Source: Pagrus major (Eukaryota > Chordata > Actinopteri > Spariformes > Sparidae). From it: a DNA stretch of 64,000 nt. The stretch is from positions 18,932,958-18,996,957 of the forward strand of contig NC_133219.1 of assembly GCF_040436345.1 (NCBI RefSeq), given 5' to 3'. Below are positions 12,401 through 23,699 of the stretch, piece by piece. The notes beneath the pieces were generated by a model, which did no database searches, was not told the DNA's origin, and saw only the letters and a list, made by a program, of their open reading frames with translations. Positions within the stretch are counted from its first letter, which is position 1. The number at the start of each line of letters is the position of its first letter. Made by a program: the position numbers and the translations under genes.

Positions 12401-14105
12401 GAGCCTGCTGCCGCCTCAAGGCCACCTGGAGGGGAGGAAAGAAAACAAAACTGGAGTCAATATCAGCTTGATATCGCAAAGACATAATAATAACAATGAT
12501 AAAAATAATAATAATTAGTCCTCTGTCTAGTCTAGACCTTGTCTTTAGCCACTAAATACAATTCTTTATATTGTTTTATTATTTTCTTACATACAAATAA
12601 ATGAGTGTATCAAATAGATAGGATTGATGACATGTTCATAGTCACATTGCTGCTGTACCTACCAATACAATGCTGCAAATGAAAATTAATTAATCAGAGA
12701 TAATAAAATAAAATAATATCTTATATATATATCATATTATAAAATAATAATATGATATGAGTGAGATAAGATACATAACACTTATTTGCAGCCATACCAA
12801 TACACAACATAAATATACAAGCTCTACTTGCTCTACAGAAGCACAGCTTATTAACAGGCACTATTATTGTATCCTTACAACAGCTGAAACCATTAATCAA
12901 TTAGTTCATCAACAATACATGATTCAATCAATGATTATTGATTCATTGTTTGAGTCACATTTCAAGCAAAAATTCCAAAAATGTACAGACACCAGCTTGC
13001 TAAATTTGAGTACTTACTGCTTTCATCGATCTCACAACATAGTTGTTGGGTGTTGGACTTTTAATTGTACAATTACAATTGAATATGTGAAATTGTGAGG
13101 GCTTCCCAACATTTACTGGACCAGATAATTAATTAGGTAATAAAGAAAAAGTGGTAGATTATGGTTAATGAAAATGATTCTTATCCTAGTTAGATCCTTG
13201 TTTAAAACGTTTAGATAAAGATGCTCACTTTATTTGTTTTTTTAAGTTTTGTTTGTTTTGTGGCTGATGTGAGCTGGTTGCTGCCAATTTTCCATCACAA
13301 TAAATAAATAACTATCTATTTATTAGTGTGTTTGCTTCCTGACATAGTTTATAATGTATAGTTAGTGTTGCTTATTCCCAATAGATAACTGTCAAGTCAA
13401 GTCTATGCTATTAATGAGCCAATCCAAAATGGCTGTTCTCAAAACCCATAAAATGTTGCTCCAAGCTACACAGCACAAAGTTACAAAGCAAAGAACCACA
13501 ACATGTGGGAAAATAAGCTGCTCTACATAGTTACTACTATAATTAACTATAATTAACAATTTTCTGGTTATAAACTGTAAGCAACAAGTGTGGCCATATG
13601 CAGTCCTCATGAAACATATTAGCAGTTTGTAACTTTATGTAAGCTAGCCGTGTATAAACTAAGCTAGCTAGCTTTGGATTTTAATACATTTATTAAAAAA
13701 AAAGTTGAAAGAAAGTGAACTTATCCATGCAGTTAAAACGTTTACAGATATAATTCAAAAATATTTTACGACACAACTAACTGCAGGTTGCTTTTCAACA
13801 ATCTATTGTTTCGCCCATCAGCTTGTTGTTTGAAGCAGCTCAAGCTAGCCGCGCCAACAGGTGAAACACGGTGAACGTATGGTTACCTGGGCCGCCATGA
13901 CTCTCTGCCTCTCCGCTATCAGTTTACATTTGGGACACTGGCACTCCCTCCAGTTGCAGAAGCGCTTGTGGCCCTTCAGAGGAGACGTGTAGCCGTGGTT
14001 CCTACAGCGGGAGCACTTGGGAATCCTGGGGGGTTTCTGGCCTTTGGATGGGGACAGAGGTCCGGTGGACTCTGGCACCTGCTTGCTCTGCTTGTCTTTG
14101 CTCAT
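3215..14105 (-). CDS. dmrt1: Doublesex- and mab-3-related transcription factor 1, 3' end missing
   Basis: DMRT1 is a nuclear zinc-finger transcription factor that drives male sex determination and testis maintenance in vertebrates. Four coding exons were placed: 14105-13887, 12425-12251, 10125-9968 and 3410-3215. All joins are in phase and all donors are GT, giving 249 complete codons plus one base. Exon 1 starts MSKDKQSKQ, the usual fish start; the frame upstream has no ATG. The DM domain spans about residues 30-80 with intertwined Cys/His zinc sites ([25 protein letters not shown]) and the recognition-helix segment [15 protein letters not shown], split by intron 1. Exon 3 carries a Tyr-rich segment ([20 protein letters not shown]) and exon 4 a second one plus 11 Asn. 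The last exon was not seen, so the protein here is partial. Identity is very secure from the DM domain and from kank1 lying upstream on the same strand. Confidence 0.95.
3237..3269 (-). repeat. dmrt1: AAC/AAT codon run coding for 11 Asn in dmrt1
   Basis: On the plus strand this is a (GTT)n run interrupted by two ATT, so nine AAC and two AAT codons encode Asn. It is followed on the 5' coding side by Asp-Asp. In-frame trinucleotide runs like this often vary in length between individuals and species. Confidence 0.95.
3625..3890 (+). repeat. hAT-type MITE, TAGGGCTGCAACTAA family
   Basis: The stretch contains AATAAAATGTCAG, TCTTGTTTTGTC and a terminal ATCAACTAATTG...TTTAGCCCT. These are landmarks of a very common teleost nonautonomous DNA transposon family whose ends read TAGGGCTGCAACTAA. 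The copy is decayed. Family assignment is from recall of the consensus, not from a search. Confidence 0.6.
5320..5560 (+). pseudogene. Relic of a LINE reverse-transcriptase ORF (C-terminal end)
   Basis: One frame reads [13 protein letters not shown] and, after a frameshift, another reads [20 protein letters not shown]. These match the C-terminal tail found after the reverse-transcriptase domain in several fish non-LTR retrotransposons (usually RMPPGRLP...RDYISRLAWERLGIPQEEL). It is frameshifted and lacks all catalytic parts, so it is dead. The clade (RTE/BovB-like or other) is not resolved. Confidence 0.65.
8610..8800 (+). repeat. hAT-type MITE fragment, same family as 3625-3890
   Basis: It holds TTTAGTTTACTGTCATAGAG, CCAGAAAATATTCACA and ACTGATTAATAGATTATC, which are the 3' half of the TAGGGCTGCAACTAA family consensus as I recall it. 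The 5' half is not recognisable. Confidence 0.6.
9968..10125 (-). CDS. dmrt1: dmrt1 coding exon 3
   Basis: 158 bases, acceptor TTTTCCAG before 10125 and donor GTATGTG after 9968. It encodes [16 protein letters not shown] followed by the Tyr-rich male-specific-motif region ([17 protein letters not shown]). Residues about 132-184, ending in phase 0. Confidence 0.93.
12251..12425 (-). CDS. dmrt1: dmrt1 coding exon 2
   Basis: 175 bases, acceptor CAG before 12425 and donor GTGAGA after 12251. It starts [12 protein letters not shown], the end of the DM domain, and continues into a Ser/Thr/Pro-rich stretch (residues 74-131). It ends in phase 1. Confidence 0.93.
12880..13000 (+). repeat. Decayed hAT-type MITE fragment
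   Basis: CAGCTGAAACCATTAATCAA followed by TCAATGATTATTGATTCATT resembles the GCTGCAACTAACGATTA...ATCGATTA end of the TAGGGCTGCAACTAA family. It is short and diverged, in dmrt1 intron 1... side sequence between exons 1 and 2. Confidence 0.35.
13887..14105 (-). CDS. dmrt1: dmrt1 coding exon 1 (most of the DM domain)
   Basis: 73 codons from ATG 14105-14103 to CAG at 13887, followed by the donor GTAACC. It ends in phase 0 after MAAQ. It holds all the zinc-binding Cys/His residues of the DM domain. The Ser/Pro/Lys-rich leader before the domain is typical of fish DMRT1. Confidence 0.95.
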
Positions 14106-14260
14106 GGCTACCAGAAACAAATTGGAAAAAGATTTTAAAAAAAATATGTGGTGCTGACTGGTAGACGACCTAAGTCAGTGATGGTCCCAGCAGGCTCTGT
14201 TGGTTAAATCCCGAACTGGTGCCAAGCTGGAGGCTATAAGGTCACCGTCCCTCCCCGCCC

Positions 14261-14283
14261 TGCTGCTGCTGCTGCTGCTGCTG
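14261..14283 (-). repeat. CAG trinucleotide run upstream of dmrt1
   Basis: Seven CTG units on the plus strand (CAG on the dmrt1 sense strand), about 155 bases 5' of the dmrt1 ATG. It is therefore in the 5' UTR or proximal promoter. It does not belong to a supported reading frame. Confidence 0.85.
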
Positions 14284-16689
14284 TGACTTGTGGGAAGAAA
14301 CGAGCTGGAAGCGGGGGAGAGACCTGGCAGAGAGGTGGCATCGGTCTGCAGCTCCCACTCTGGATCACTGTGGATCAGGTTCACACTTCAATTATGAGTC
14401 AAACCACAATGACTGAAAGCCCATTGTTTCATGTGAACTTCTGTCTGTGTAACTTATGTAGCAATACCAGAGTTAGTGTGTTACAAGCAGGGCCGTAGAC
14501 AGGATTTAGAAATACTGAGGCACATGCCCCCCATCCCCCACCATCCATCTAGAAAATGATAGCAGCTGCATGCAAAAACATCCGTTGCAGCTCTGTAATG
14601 GCCATCCAAATAATGTTTATAAGTGAACTACACAGTATTTATTAACTATTTACAAAATATTATGAACATCAACTGCAACTTCCCAATGAACAATTGCTAA
14701 TAAATAGAATGACAAACTTGGTGGTTGAAGACAACTCTCTGATTGTAAATGAATATTATTTTAAAGAGTATGGTATGGACCTGCTCTATGAGATATTTTC
14801 TGTTATGAATGAATGAAGTTTATTATAATATTCAGAGTTACATTGATCTCAATTCCTATCATGGGTTACACGGGGTCTGAGATGTGGAGTCCCAGGGAGT
14901 TTCGTGATGTAGGCCTATTAGTAAATCTGTAGAGATCCCATTACATCTCAGGACTGCCATGAGAGTTTAAACAGCAACCCAAAAACATGATTTAGTTGGT
15001 TTCTTTGACTGAACTGTTACTGCTTGTATTGTGTCTATTGAACTCAATTTGTAGTAGCCATAGGTATCGCTGTCAAATTTCCCCCGGGCTCGTGGGTATT
15101 CTGTAATATCTGGGTAGCATCCAACTAAAACATATTTACTGTTGCTCTTTTTTTCATGGCCGCTGTTATGCTACGTGGTGACTTAATACGCTTATTAATT
15201 TACCAGGCTTGACTGAGCTGAAACTGCATTAACCTCAACACTGGTCAGTCAGTCAGCCAAGTGGATTTATAGGCAGGGAGTGAAGCGAGGTGAAACACAC
15301 AGGCACCCAATTAAAATCCCAATGAAGCCAAATAGAGGGGGGATGAAAAGTTACCAATTAAAAAGCAGGCATTTACACAGCGCTGAATGACCCGCTCAAG
15401 ATAAATAACTGCTACACTTCATTGGCTGACGTCCTGATGCTGTAAGATAGCTAAAAGCAGGATTACAACACTGAGTTTAATTGCCTCTCTAGTATAAGGT
15501 AATAATGATAGATTAAAATGCCATAATGAAGTCTGCGATTTAACACGTTTAACCTTTCTATTAGTATGATCGCTCTCTGGGCCAGTAACAGGCTGTAGAG
15601 TCGAACAGCAGCGAGTTAAGTGAACACAATGAAAAGATGAGGCTGTTTTTTCAGCTACAGCTAATATGTAATGACATGAAGGGAACATATGGAAACAGAA
15701 AATTTACACAAAAGAAAAAAATCTGGCATTTCTCTCCTGTATGCAGTGCGTACTGCAACTAGGCAGTGTTTCATGCAATACTGGCTCACACCACCCAAGG
15801 GAGCCACTGAGTTAGAAATCATCAGATGGGTGAAAGGGACCAGAGGTCATGACCACACCACGGCATAATGTGTCTTCCCCTGAGTCTAATAACAAAGGCA
15901 TATTTTAATGGTGAGAAAATTACAGACAAAACTTTATTTTGAAGTATATTAGCAGTGACACTAAACACAGATAAGCAAATATTTAATATCTTTGTATTTG
16001 TTTAAGATACTTTCAATACACGCAGCCAAGAAGTTAGGTTACCAATGAAACTTTAGTTTGTTTTGGTGTAATTTTGTATTATTTATTTATTATTTATTAT
16101 TTGAGCTTTGTTTGCTTATAACAAAAATGAAATCAATTACTGTACCTGTAAGTCTAATTTTTAAATCTGGTCTGGCCAAATTTTATGATGGCTTTAACAT
16201 CTATAAGATTTTGCAATATAATATAAATCAGAGCGTATTAATCACTCTAAAAGTATGGTCTAAACAGCGATAAAACATTATATATATTGACTGCATTAAC
16301 ATATTCTATTCACCTATTATGCCCAGAAAATGTATTTTTAAGTATCCTTGAAAAAGCGCTCAGGTGTTCTGAAAACTCACAATTGATAGCTTTTAGTATG
16401 CTGGGGATTTTTCCCAGTTTTAACTTTAATAGTGTGATATACCTCAGTGTGTTCCTCCTGACTCAGGCAGCCTGCAGGAAGGATATTGTGGTCTTTCATC
16501 TTGGTGACCTTGTAGCAGATGACTGTGAGGAGAGCAGAGAACACTTCCTTCCTTCCAGTGAGAGAATTTAAGAAACTTTTATTGTTTATTCAAGTCTTCT
16601 AACATTTTCTTTTATCTGTTGGTTTAAAGTCTTCTCTAAAATCATTGGAGACACGTGTGTTCCCTCTGGGGAACACAAATAATATAGGC

Positions 16690-17115
16690 AAATAATATTA
16701 TCAACCAACCGGATCACGTTTTGTCTTGTGAGTTCACGGTGATGCCTTCAGGCCACTGCTATCATGTACCTTAGAGCATGACTAGTAGATACTCCAAATC
16801 TTTAATTCCTGCTGCTATCAGGTTACTAAATTCCAACAGTAGTCCTTTTAAATGACATTTTTAATGACTGTACCTTTTGCATGATTACAGATGTATCAAA
16901 TGTCTATATGATTACTATTTTATTGCTATTTATTTTACCTTAGCTCTTTATCTTGCTGTCCTTCACCAACCTCTGTTTATTTGTTGATCTGTATTTTTGA
17001 CATGTGACATATTGGATGTTGCTTGTGTGACTGTGGACGGGGTAAGCTGCAAATGAATTGCCCTCTTTGGGATCAATGAAGTTGTCTGAATCTGGATCTG
17101 AATTTGAATACAGTG
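16690..17115 (+). mobile_element. 3' end of a 5'-truncated L2/CR1-like LINE
   Basis: CCTGCTGCTATCAGGTTACT and the tail TTTGGGATCAATGAAGTTGT ending in a GAATCT simple repeat are typical of the 3' end of fish L2-like LINEs. No open reading frame remains. Family named from recall of the consensus only. Confidence 0.55.
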
Positions 17116-17597
17116 TCGTGTTGATGTGTAATAGTTTTTACCAAAGCGGAACATCAACACGCTCACGTTTCATCCAAAAGCATATTACCTACGACTAGAT
17201 AACCCTGACACATTCTGTTACAAAGTCATTGTTTTCATTATTGAAAATATATTTCTATTAATGTCTGAACCACCTGAAGACTGATGTTCTTGACAACAGA
17301 AGATGAAAAAAAGATAATGTGCTTTTGCAATGAATTAAAAGTGAAAATTTCGGGCCCTTTTATTCTTCATCTTGAGCATCAGTGTGAACCTGGAGATGAC
17401 TGATATGCCTGTCTGTTAGAATGGAAGCCTGACCTGATTCTGGTTTTTGTTTTGTTTTTTATAATTATTATTTTCCTATCTCCTATGGGATTTGTAATAA
17501 TGTTGTGCATTGATGCACTCCCGTTAACAAGGTGGTCCAGTGAGGGGTGCTTGTGAGATGTTGTCAAGCCTTTTTTGTGGGGTTGGGCTTCCGTAGC

Positions 17598-17610
17598 GTT
17601 GCTTAGCAAC
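17598..17610 (+). promoter_or_regulatory. RFX X-box in the cfap157 promoter
   Basis: GTTGCTTAGCAAC is a perfect 6-1-6 palindrome fitting the RFX-factor X-box (GTTGCY, short spacer, RGCAAC). It lies 69 bases before the cfap157 ATG, the position where X-boxes sit in many ciliary genes. That CFAP157 is a motile-cilium gene controlled by the FOXJ1/RFX programme in other vertebrates is known. Its use here is inferred. Confidence 0.75.
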
Positions 17611-17678
17611 AGCGTAGTTTATTTGTAGTTCCGCCAGCTCTCAGCGTAACTAAACTTTAGCCAACTCTCTCTGACACG

Positions 17679-17842
17679 ATGCCCAAAAAGAAGGATAAGA
17701 AAAGCGCGAACAAACAAGATGAAGACAAGAAAGCACCAGAGAAGGACGGCTCCGTGACTGCTGCGGATAAAGCCGCTTCTGACGACAGTGAGAAGGCTTT
17801 GTACCTGACTCAAATACGATATTTGGACGAGCAGTTGGAGAG
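17679..17842 (+). CDS. cfap157: cfap157 exon 1
   Basis: Starts with ATG in MPKKKDKKSANKQDEDKK, ends GAGAG before donor GTGAGG (phase 2). Confidence 0.9.
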
Positions 17843-20800
17843 GTGAGGCAAAACAACAACAGGAAACTCTTCTCTGTTTAGGTTACTTCAACTCATGTGA
17901 CCGTATTTCTACTCGTGCGAGGACACGCTTGGCAGAGATAAGTTAAAGCTTTTTAGTCTTGCTTTCAAACTAAACTCAAACTTATAGCGTTATATTCTCA
18001 AATCCCTTCAGCGCAACGCAGCGCTACGTCATTTGCGTCTTTCGTAATGTAACGTTACGCTTTGTTAGCTTGACATTTTCTAGCTAGTTTATCACTTGAA
18101 ATTAGCATTAGCTTCTTCTTATTATTATTATTATTACATGACCATTAACAGAGTAGTAACTAATTAGGTTTACTCAAGTGCTGTAGGATATTTAAGTTAA
18201 ATTGTGTGGTAAATATGCTTGTAAAGTTACTTTACTGTAGTACTGTACCTGCATTTACATTTATGCTACTTTATACTAATACTCCATTACCTTTCAGAGG
18301 GAAATATTGTACTTTTTACTGTAACGTACTTGAATACAATACACTGTCATAGATTTAACTACCTAGTAGTATAGAAGTAAGCACGAGTCTGAATTAATAA
18401 TCCAGTGCAAAATAATGTAACACCTCAGGGGCCATGTTCATTCATAATGTGTACTTTTACTTTTAATTCTTGAGTACATTCAGCTGATACTACTTCTTTA
18501 ATTTTACTTGAGTAAAGCTAAGTTCTACTGAATACTTCCTCCACCACTGCACATAACTGAACTGAAGGCATATAGATTTTAAAACTTAGACTGAGAAGTT
18601 TGCCTGTTCTGGTCCCCAGTTAAACAGATACTACTTTCTCCCTATTTCCAAATATAGGGATCTAGAATTATCTCTAACTTTAAGAGAAGCAAAGTTCACT
18701 TAAGACCAGGTTCAATCACGATTCAGTAGATTGCATGTGTATTATGTACTGTAAGTCCCTTTGGACAGTAGCACCTGTCAAGTGAATTAATTCAATCCCA
18801 GCATGCTAGAAATTCCCCATAATGCAGCATTAAACCATCACAGCCCTTTGAGAGGCAGCAATGTGATGTATGGCATACAATAGCCATGCAATTTAAAAGA
18901 AGATACATGTCACCCTACAGTACATACAGTATACTACAAGAATTATTTTATCTCTAACTATTTGGCTTGAATGACCCTCTTCGTCCTCCAGATATCAGCT
19001 GAAATGTGATCAACTAGAGAGGCAGAAGAACGACTTAAACTCTAAGTACAATGCGCTCGAGACGCAGAAGAAGGATATCGTTGAGTACCTGAAACATTCC
19101 CTGCTTCGGAAGGAAGAGGAAGTGGACGAGCTGACAGAGCACCTGGAGAGTCAGCAGCAGGCTGCCAATGAGGAAAGAGATGCCCTACAGCTGCAGCACA
19201 GTCAGCTGAGGCAAGAGCTTCTAAGCAGGACTGAAGAACTCACCACAGAAAATGAGACTCTTGGTGAGACTGAATATCTCTGTGGCTTAAACCAGGGTCG
19301 AGTTCATCTCTTACTCTAGCATGGTGAAGGTCCCATGAAACCCTAACCCTAACCCTATGGTTTTAAAATTCTAACTTCTCTGTGGTTTCTCTGATGTTTT
19401 TCCACCTTGAACTGAGACACAATTATTTTATTTATTGACATAATTCTAACAGTATCAAAGGGATATATTTTTGCAGCATGATGCTGTCACATTTTCTCCC
19501 TGTTGAAATGAATACAGTATTTTTTGCCACTAATATAGCTTATACAGCACATGTGAAATGTAAACATTTCTTTTGTTTGAAGGCATCATTTACACTTCCA
19601 ACCCAAAAGCTATGATCAGACTGAAATGTATCTTTATACCTGAGTGTGAGATAAATCTTTGAAGAACTTTAAAACTCTGACAAGGATGGTATGGTAATAT
19701 GACAGTGTATTTCTAGACAGTTCACATCAGATAGCCTAGTTACTGTATATATTGAATTGGTATTCAATGGTTTTTCATCTCATTGAACCTGTTACAAACA
19801 CATCATGCTGTACTACAGTACATTCATTCACCGTGGCAAAAACAATGATGGCTAGCTGTGCAGTTAAGCAACCGTTATAATGCATTTAACACAAATTAGA
19901 TGTAGGAAGAAACTCCTAGGTTGAGTTAAATCTCAATGAGTGTAACCTCACCTTTCCTCTCCTGTCCCTCTCCAAGTGGTGAGGCTTGCAGGTCTGGAGG
20001 AGCTTCAGAAGCAAGCGGAGCAGCTGAAGGCCAACATGGAGTCTTTGGAGAAGGAGCATGCCTGTCAGAAGGAGGAACACAAAGCTGAAATCCACAGCCT
20101 GGAAATGAAAGCACTGCAGGAAAAGTGGAGGTTAAGACTATTGATTATCATAGCGTATCCCAGATATAAAAAAATACATAATAATGACAAATTCCTGGCA
20201 GTTTTTTTTTAATTTAAGGGTAAAAAGCTAAGTCACATCAAAAAATAAACAAACACCTGCATGAGCCCTGCATGTACTTTGCCGAAACTATTTACTCTCC
20301 CACTCTCTTCTCTCCTGTTTGCTGTCAAAAGGTTGGAAAAGGACTTGGCAGCAGAGGTGCAGCACCAGGTGGACCACAAGGTCCCGGTGACGACCAGGTT
20401 GGCCCTTCAGGAGAACACGGAGGTTAAGGCTCGGTTCAGCAAGCTGTCAGAGCAGACGTTGGTCGTGATCAGGGAGAACTCTACCCTGAAGGACCGAAAT
20501 AATCAGCTCAGCCTGGATGTGGGCAGCCTGGAGCGAATGCTCAGTGAAACATCCCGCCAGAGCTGCATCAGCAAGAAGGTACAAGAGAGACTTGATGGAT
20601 AATAAAGTTTTTCACAAATATACACATATCTTTCTATGCATTTTTTGGGCCTAATTGTTTGATTAGAATTTTTATTTATACAATTCTTGTCTCTATTATT
20701 CTTTTTTTCAGATTTTATCTGCATTGTTTGGTTTCATTTATTTTTAGTGCTTTGTAACATTGTTAAGTTAGTTAGTTGTAAATTATTATTATTATTATTA

Positions 20801-23609
20801 TTATTCAGTTTATTATATTACAGTTTTATATGTAGGATGCGATCCATTCAGTTTTGCATTTTTTTACTTCATGATGTTTACATACATGAGTTAAAATTAG
20901 CCTTGTAATTTTAAAATTAGTGCATCAAAATTGGATTATCTGCAGATTGTTATTGTGTTTTTGAAAATCTAATTCTATTTCTTAATGTATTTTGGGGTTA
21001 TATAACAAAGATAAAAAGTCCTATATGGAAAAACTTTTTTCAGCCTGATGATATACAGTAAGGTTCTACTTTTCTACTGCTCACTCTACTCAAACACAAC
21101 ACAAGTACATTTTTCTGTGAAGACAGATCAAAATCTATTTGGCAAATGATTTTAAATAACAGTGTTAGCTGATGTAGCTGTATTGAGAAACAGGTTACAG
21201 TTACAAGTGTCTTTAATGATACTGTATCTTTATTACTACTGATTATATCTGCTTAGTGTAGATTTTGTTTATGTGTAAGTGACATGGTAATTGGAGAGTG
21301 CTCAAAACTGCAACAGTTTAATTATTTTTTTCCTCCTTTCAGCATTCTTTCTTAGTGAACTTACTATTTACTTTGTTTTTCCTTTGGCTTGGGTTGCACA
21401 ATTAACAATTAAGTCACCAAAATCTTTCGCCATCTTCTCTCCATCAGATGGTGCAGCAGCTTACAGAGAAGTGCCAGCAGCTGCAGGCAGAGTTGAAAGA
21501 CTGTAGGCAAGAACTCAAGCAGCTTCAGACCGAACACACAGCAGCCCTGGCTGAGATGGAGGCGCTCAGGTCAGAGTTTACTGTGTCTCTACTGACCATA
21601 TCTATGACTAAAAGTTCAGATTCAATCAGTGTAAGGAGCAAGTAACAAGAATATCTAAATATGTTTTCCATACAATTCACAGTTTCTGAAAAACGCAAAG
21701 AAAACATTTCAACTGATTCTCATATTTCACAATCACAGACATAAACTAAAATTATTTGAATGAATTGAAGTGAAAACTCATGTGAAACTAAAGCTAAAGC
21801 TAATCAGTGACAACAGAATTACATTCAATGACGAAAGACCAAATAATGACAATACCACATGAGAAGAAAACTGGAAATCGGTGCTGTGTTTTCAGACAGG
21901 GCCGGGCCTCGCTGTCTGAGCAGTGCAGTAAAACCAGAGCTGAGGAGAGTCGGCTGGAGGCGGAGCTACTGGAGGAGAGGAGGAGGATGAGCAGGATGAA
22001 GAGCATGATGCAGGACACAGCTGTAACTCTCAGATATGTCCTGATGGTAAAACAACAGAATCCTGACCTCAAACATTAATAACATCTGGACACATAAACA
22101 TGTTCAAGGGATCTCAGTTAAGGACAAAACTGCCTCAGCAAAGCCAGAAGAAGTGCTAGCACTAATGTAAAAATCCAACAGTCTGATTAGGGTTAGGGGT
22201 TTTTTGGACATTGTTAGTTGGTTATTATGGTGAGATAAAAAATTATTATAGTTATCCAGGTTAGCTAACTAGCCTAGCTGACCCTCTGAAGGCATGAATT
22301 AAAATAACTTCCCTGATTCACCACTGTAACTTCACTACTTCTGTATAAAACAGCCTTTCTAAACACTTCAATGTTTTAATTAACCCTGGTCTTCACACCA
22401 TGATCTATATCAACAAAACCAGCTGAATTGTTAAGTAATGAATTCACAATCATCATTACCATTAAGCTAATTGATTCTCGCTCATGTAAATGTAATAACT
22501 AGAAATGTAAGGAGGTTTTAAACCCAAATAACACAGAATAAGCTGGAGAATGATACTTATGTGTATAGTGATCTTTGTTGATCTCATATTACTGAGAGGA
22601 TTCTTATGACAGTGCGTCATTGTGACATTTGAAATGTCTCTAAATAAGAAGTTGCTGCCACACAATCATTAATTAAGTAGGCTTATAATGAACTGAACTG
22701 TTAGTATAGTACGAGCACAAGCATAGCAACATGAAAAACACCCATTTCTATTTATTGTGCTATTTATTGAGATTGTTTCCTCTTCTTAGAAATGTTTCTC
22801 TCAGTAACCCTGACGTTGGCTCTGTTCCCTGCAGGAGGCACCTACCGAGCAGGACTCAGAGGCGGACTCTGTCCCCCTGTGGAAGCAGCTGATACAGAAG
22901 CTGCTGGAGGATTTGGACTGGCCCACACTCACCAACTCCACCAGGGAGAATGACCAGCTGAACGAGCAGCCGACCTCTGACCCTGCAGCAGCTCGGTAAT
23001 AAAATCCCTCTCTCACTGATTATGTCTGTTGTTTTGAAGATCTGTTAATGGCTTTTGATCTGCATTGTGCATCAAATCATGAGACTACTGTATACTATCC
23101 ATCAACTACAAATAGAAATCATTCATGGCTTTAATATACTTGATGGCATGTTTAAGTGTATTTCTTGACGAGAATTTTTAATATCCCAATCACAACAATG
23201 AAATAAGTCTCAGATGTTGCCAGTGAGGCTAATCATTACAACAATACAGCACTGATCTTGTCACAGCTAGTACGTCCTCCTGCCTTGTCACCATCATCCT
23301 GTTTTTGTGTCTTTACAGAGAAGGGACCCTGAATCCAGCTTCTGATCAGGGACTTCTACCCCGTCCCACACTGAAACACAAGGACGTACTCTCCGGGACA
23401 GGAGCTGGGTCCAGCAGCACCCATGTGCCTCTGCACAGGTTTGGTTCAGACTTTGGATTTCACCGGCTGGGTCTGCAGGGGGCAGTGTTGTGTTTGGAAG
23501 TCTAGTTTGAAAACTGTTAATGGGCTCTGGTGGAGTGAATGTTGCCCTTGTGTTAAATAATAACTAATAATAAATAAATTTAGAAGTCCTTTTTCTAACA
23601 ATATATACA

Positions 23610-23699
<90 letters not shown>

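Larger units (their letters stand above)
14106..17678. other. Intergenic spacer between divergent dmrt1 and cfap157
   Basis: No coding exon found. The dmrt1-proximal part (14,106 to about 14,400) should carry the dmrt1 5' UTR and promoter; I could not place a TATA box or start site. It includes a CTG/CAG run at 14,261-14,283. Near 14,490 there is a fish-repeat-like start (CAGGGCCGTAGACAGGAT). Bases 16,690-17,115 look like the 3' end of a LINE. The cfap157-proximal 100 bases hold an X-box. Confidence 0.6.

Noticed and set aside
14106-14120. Longer dmrt1 start
   Set aside because: The extra five codons begin with TTG, not ATG.
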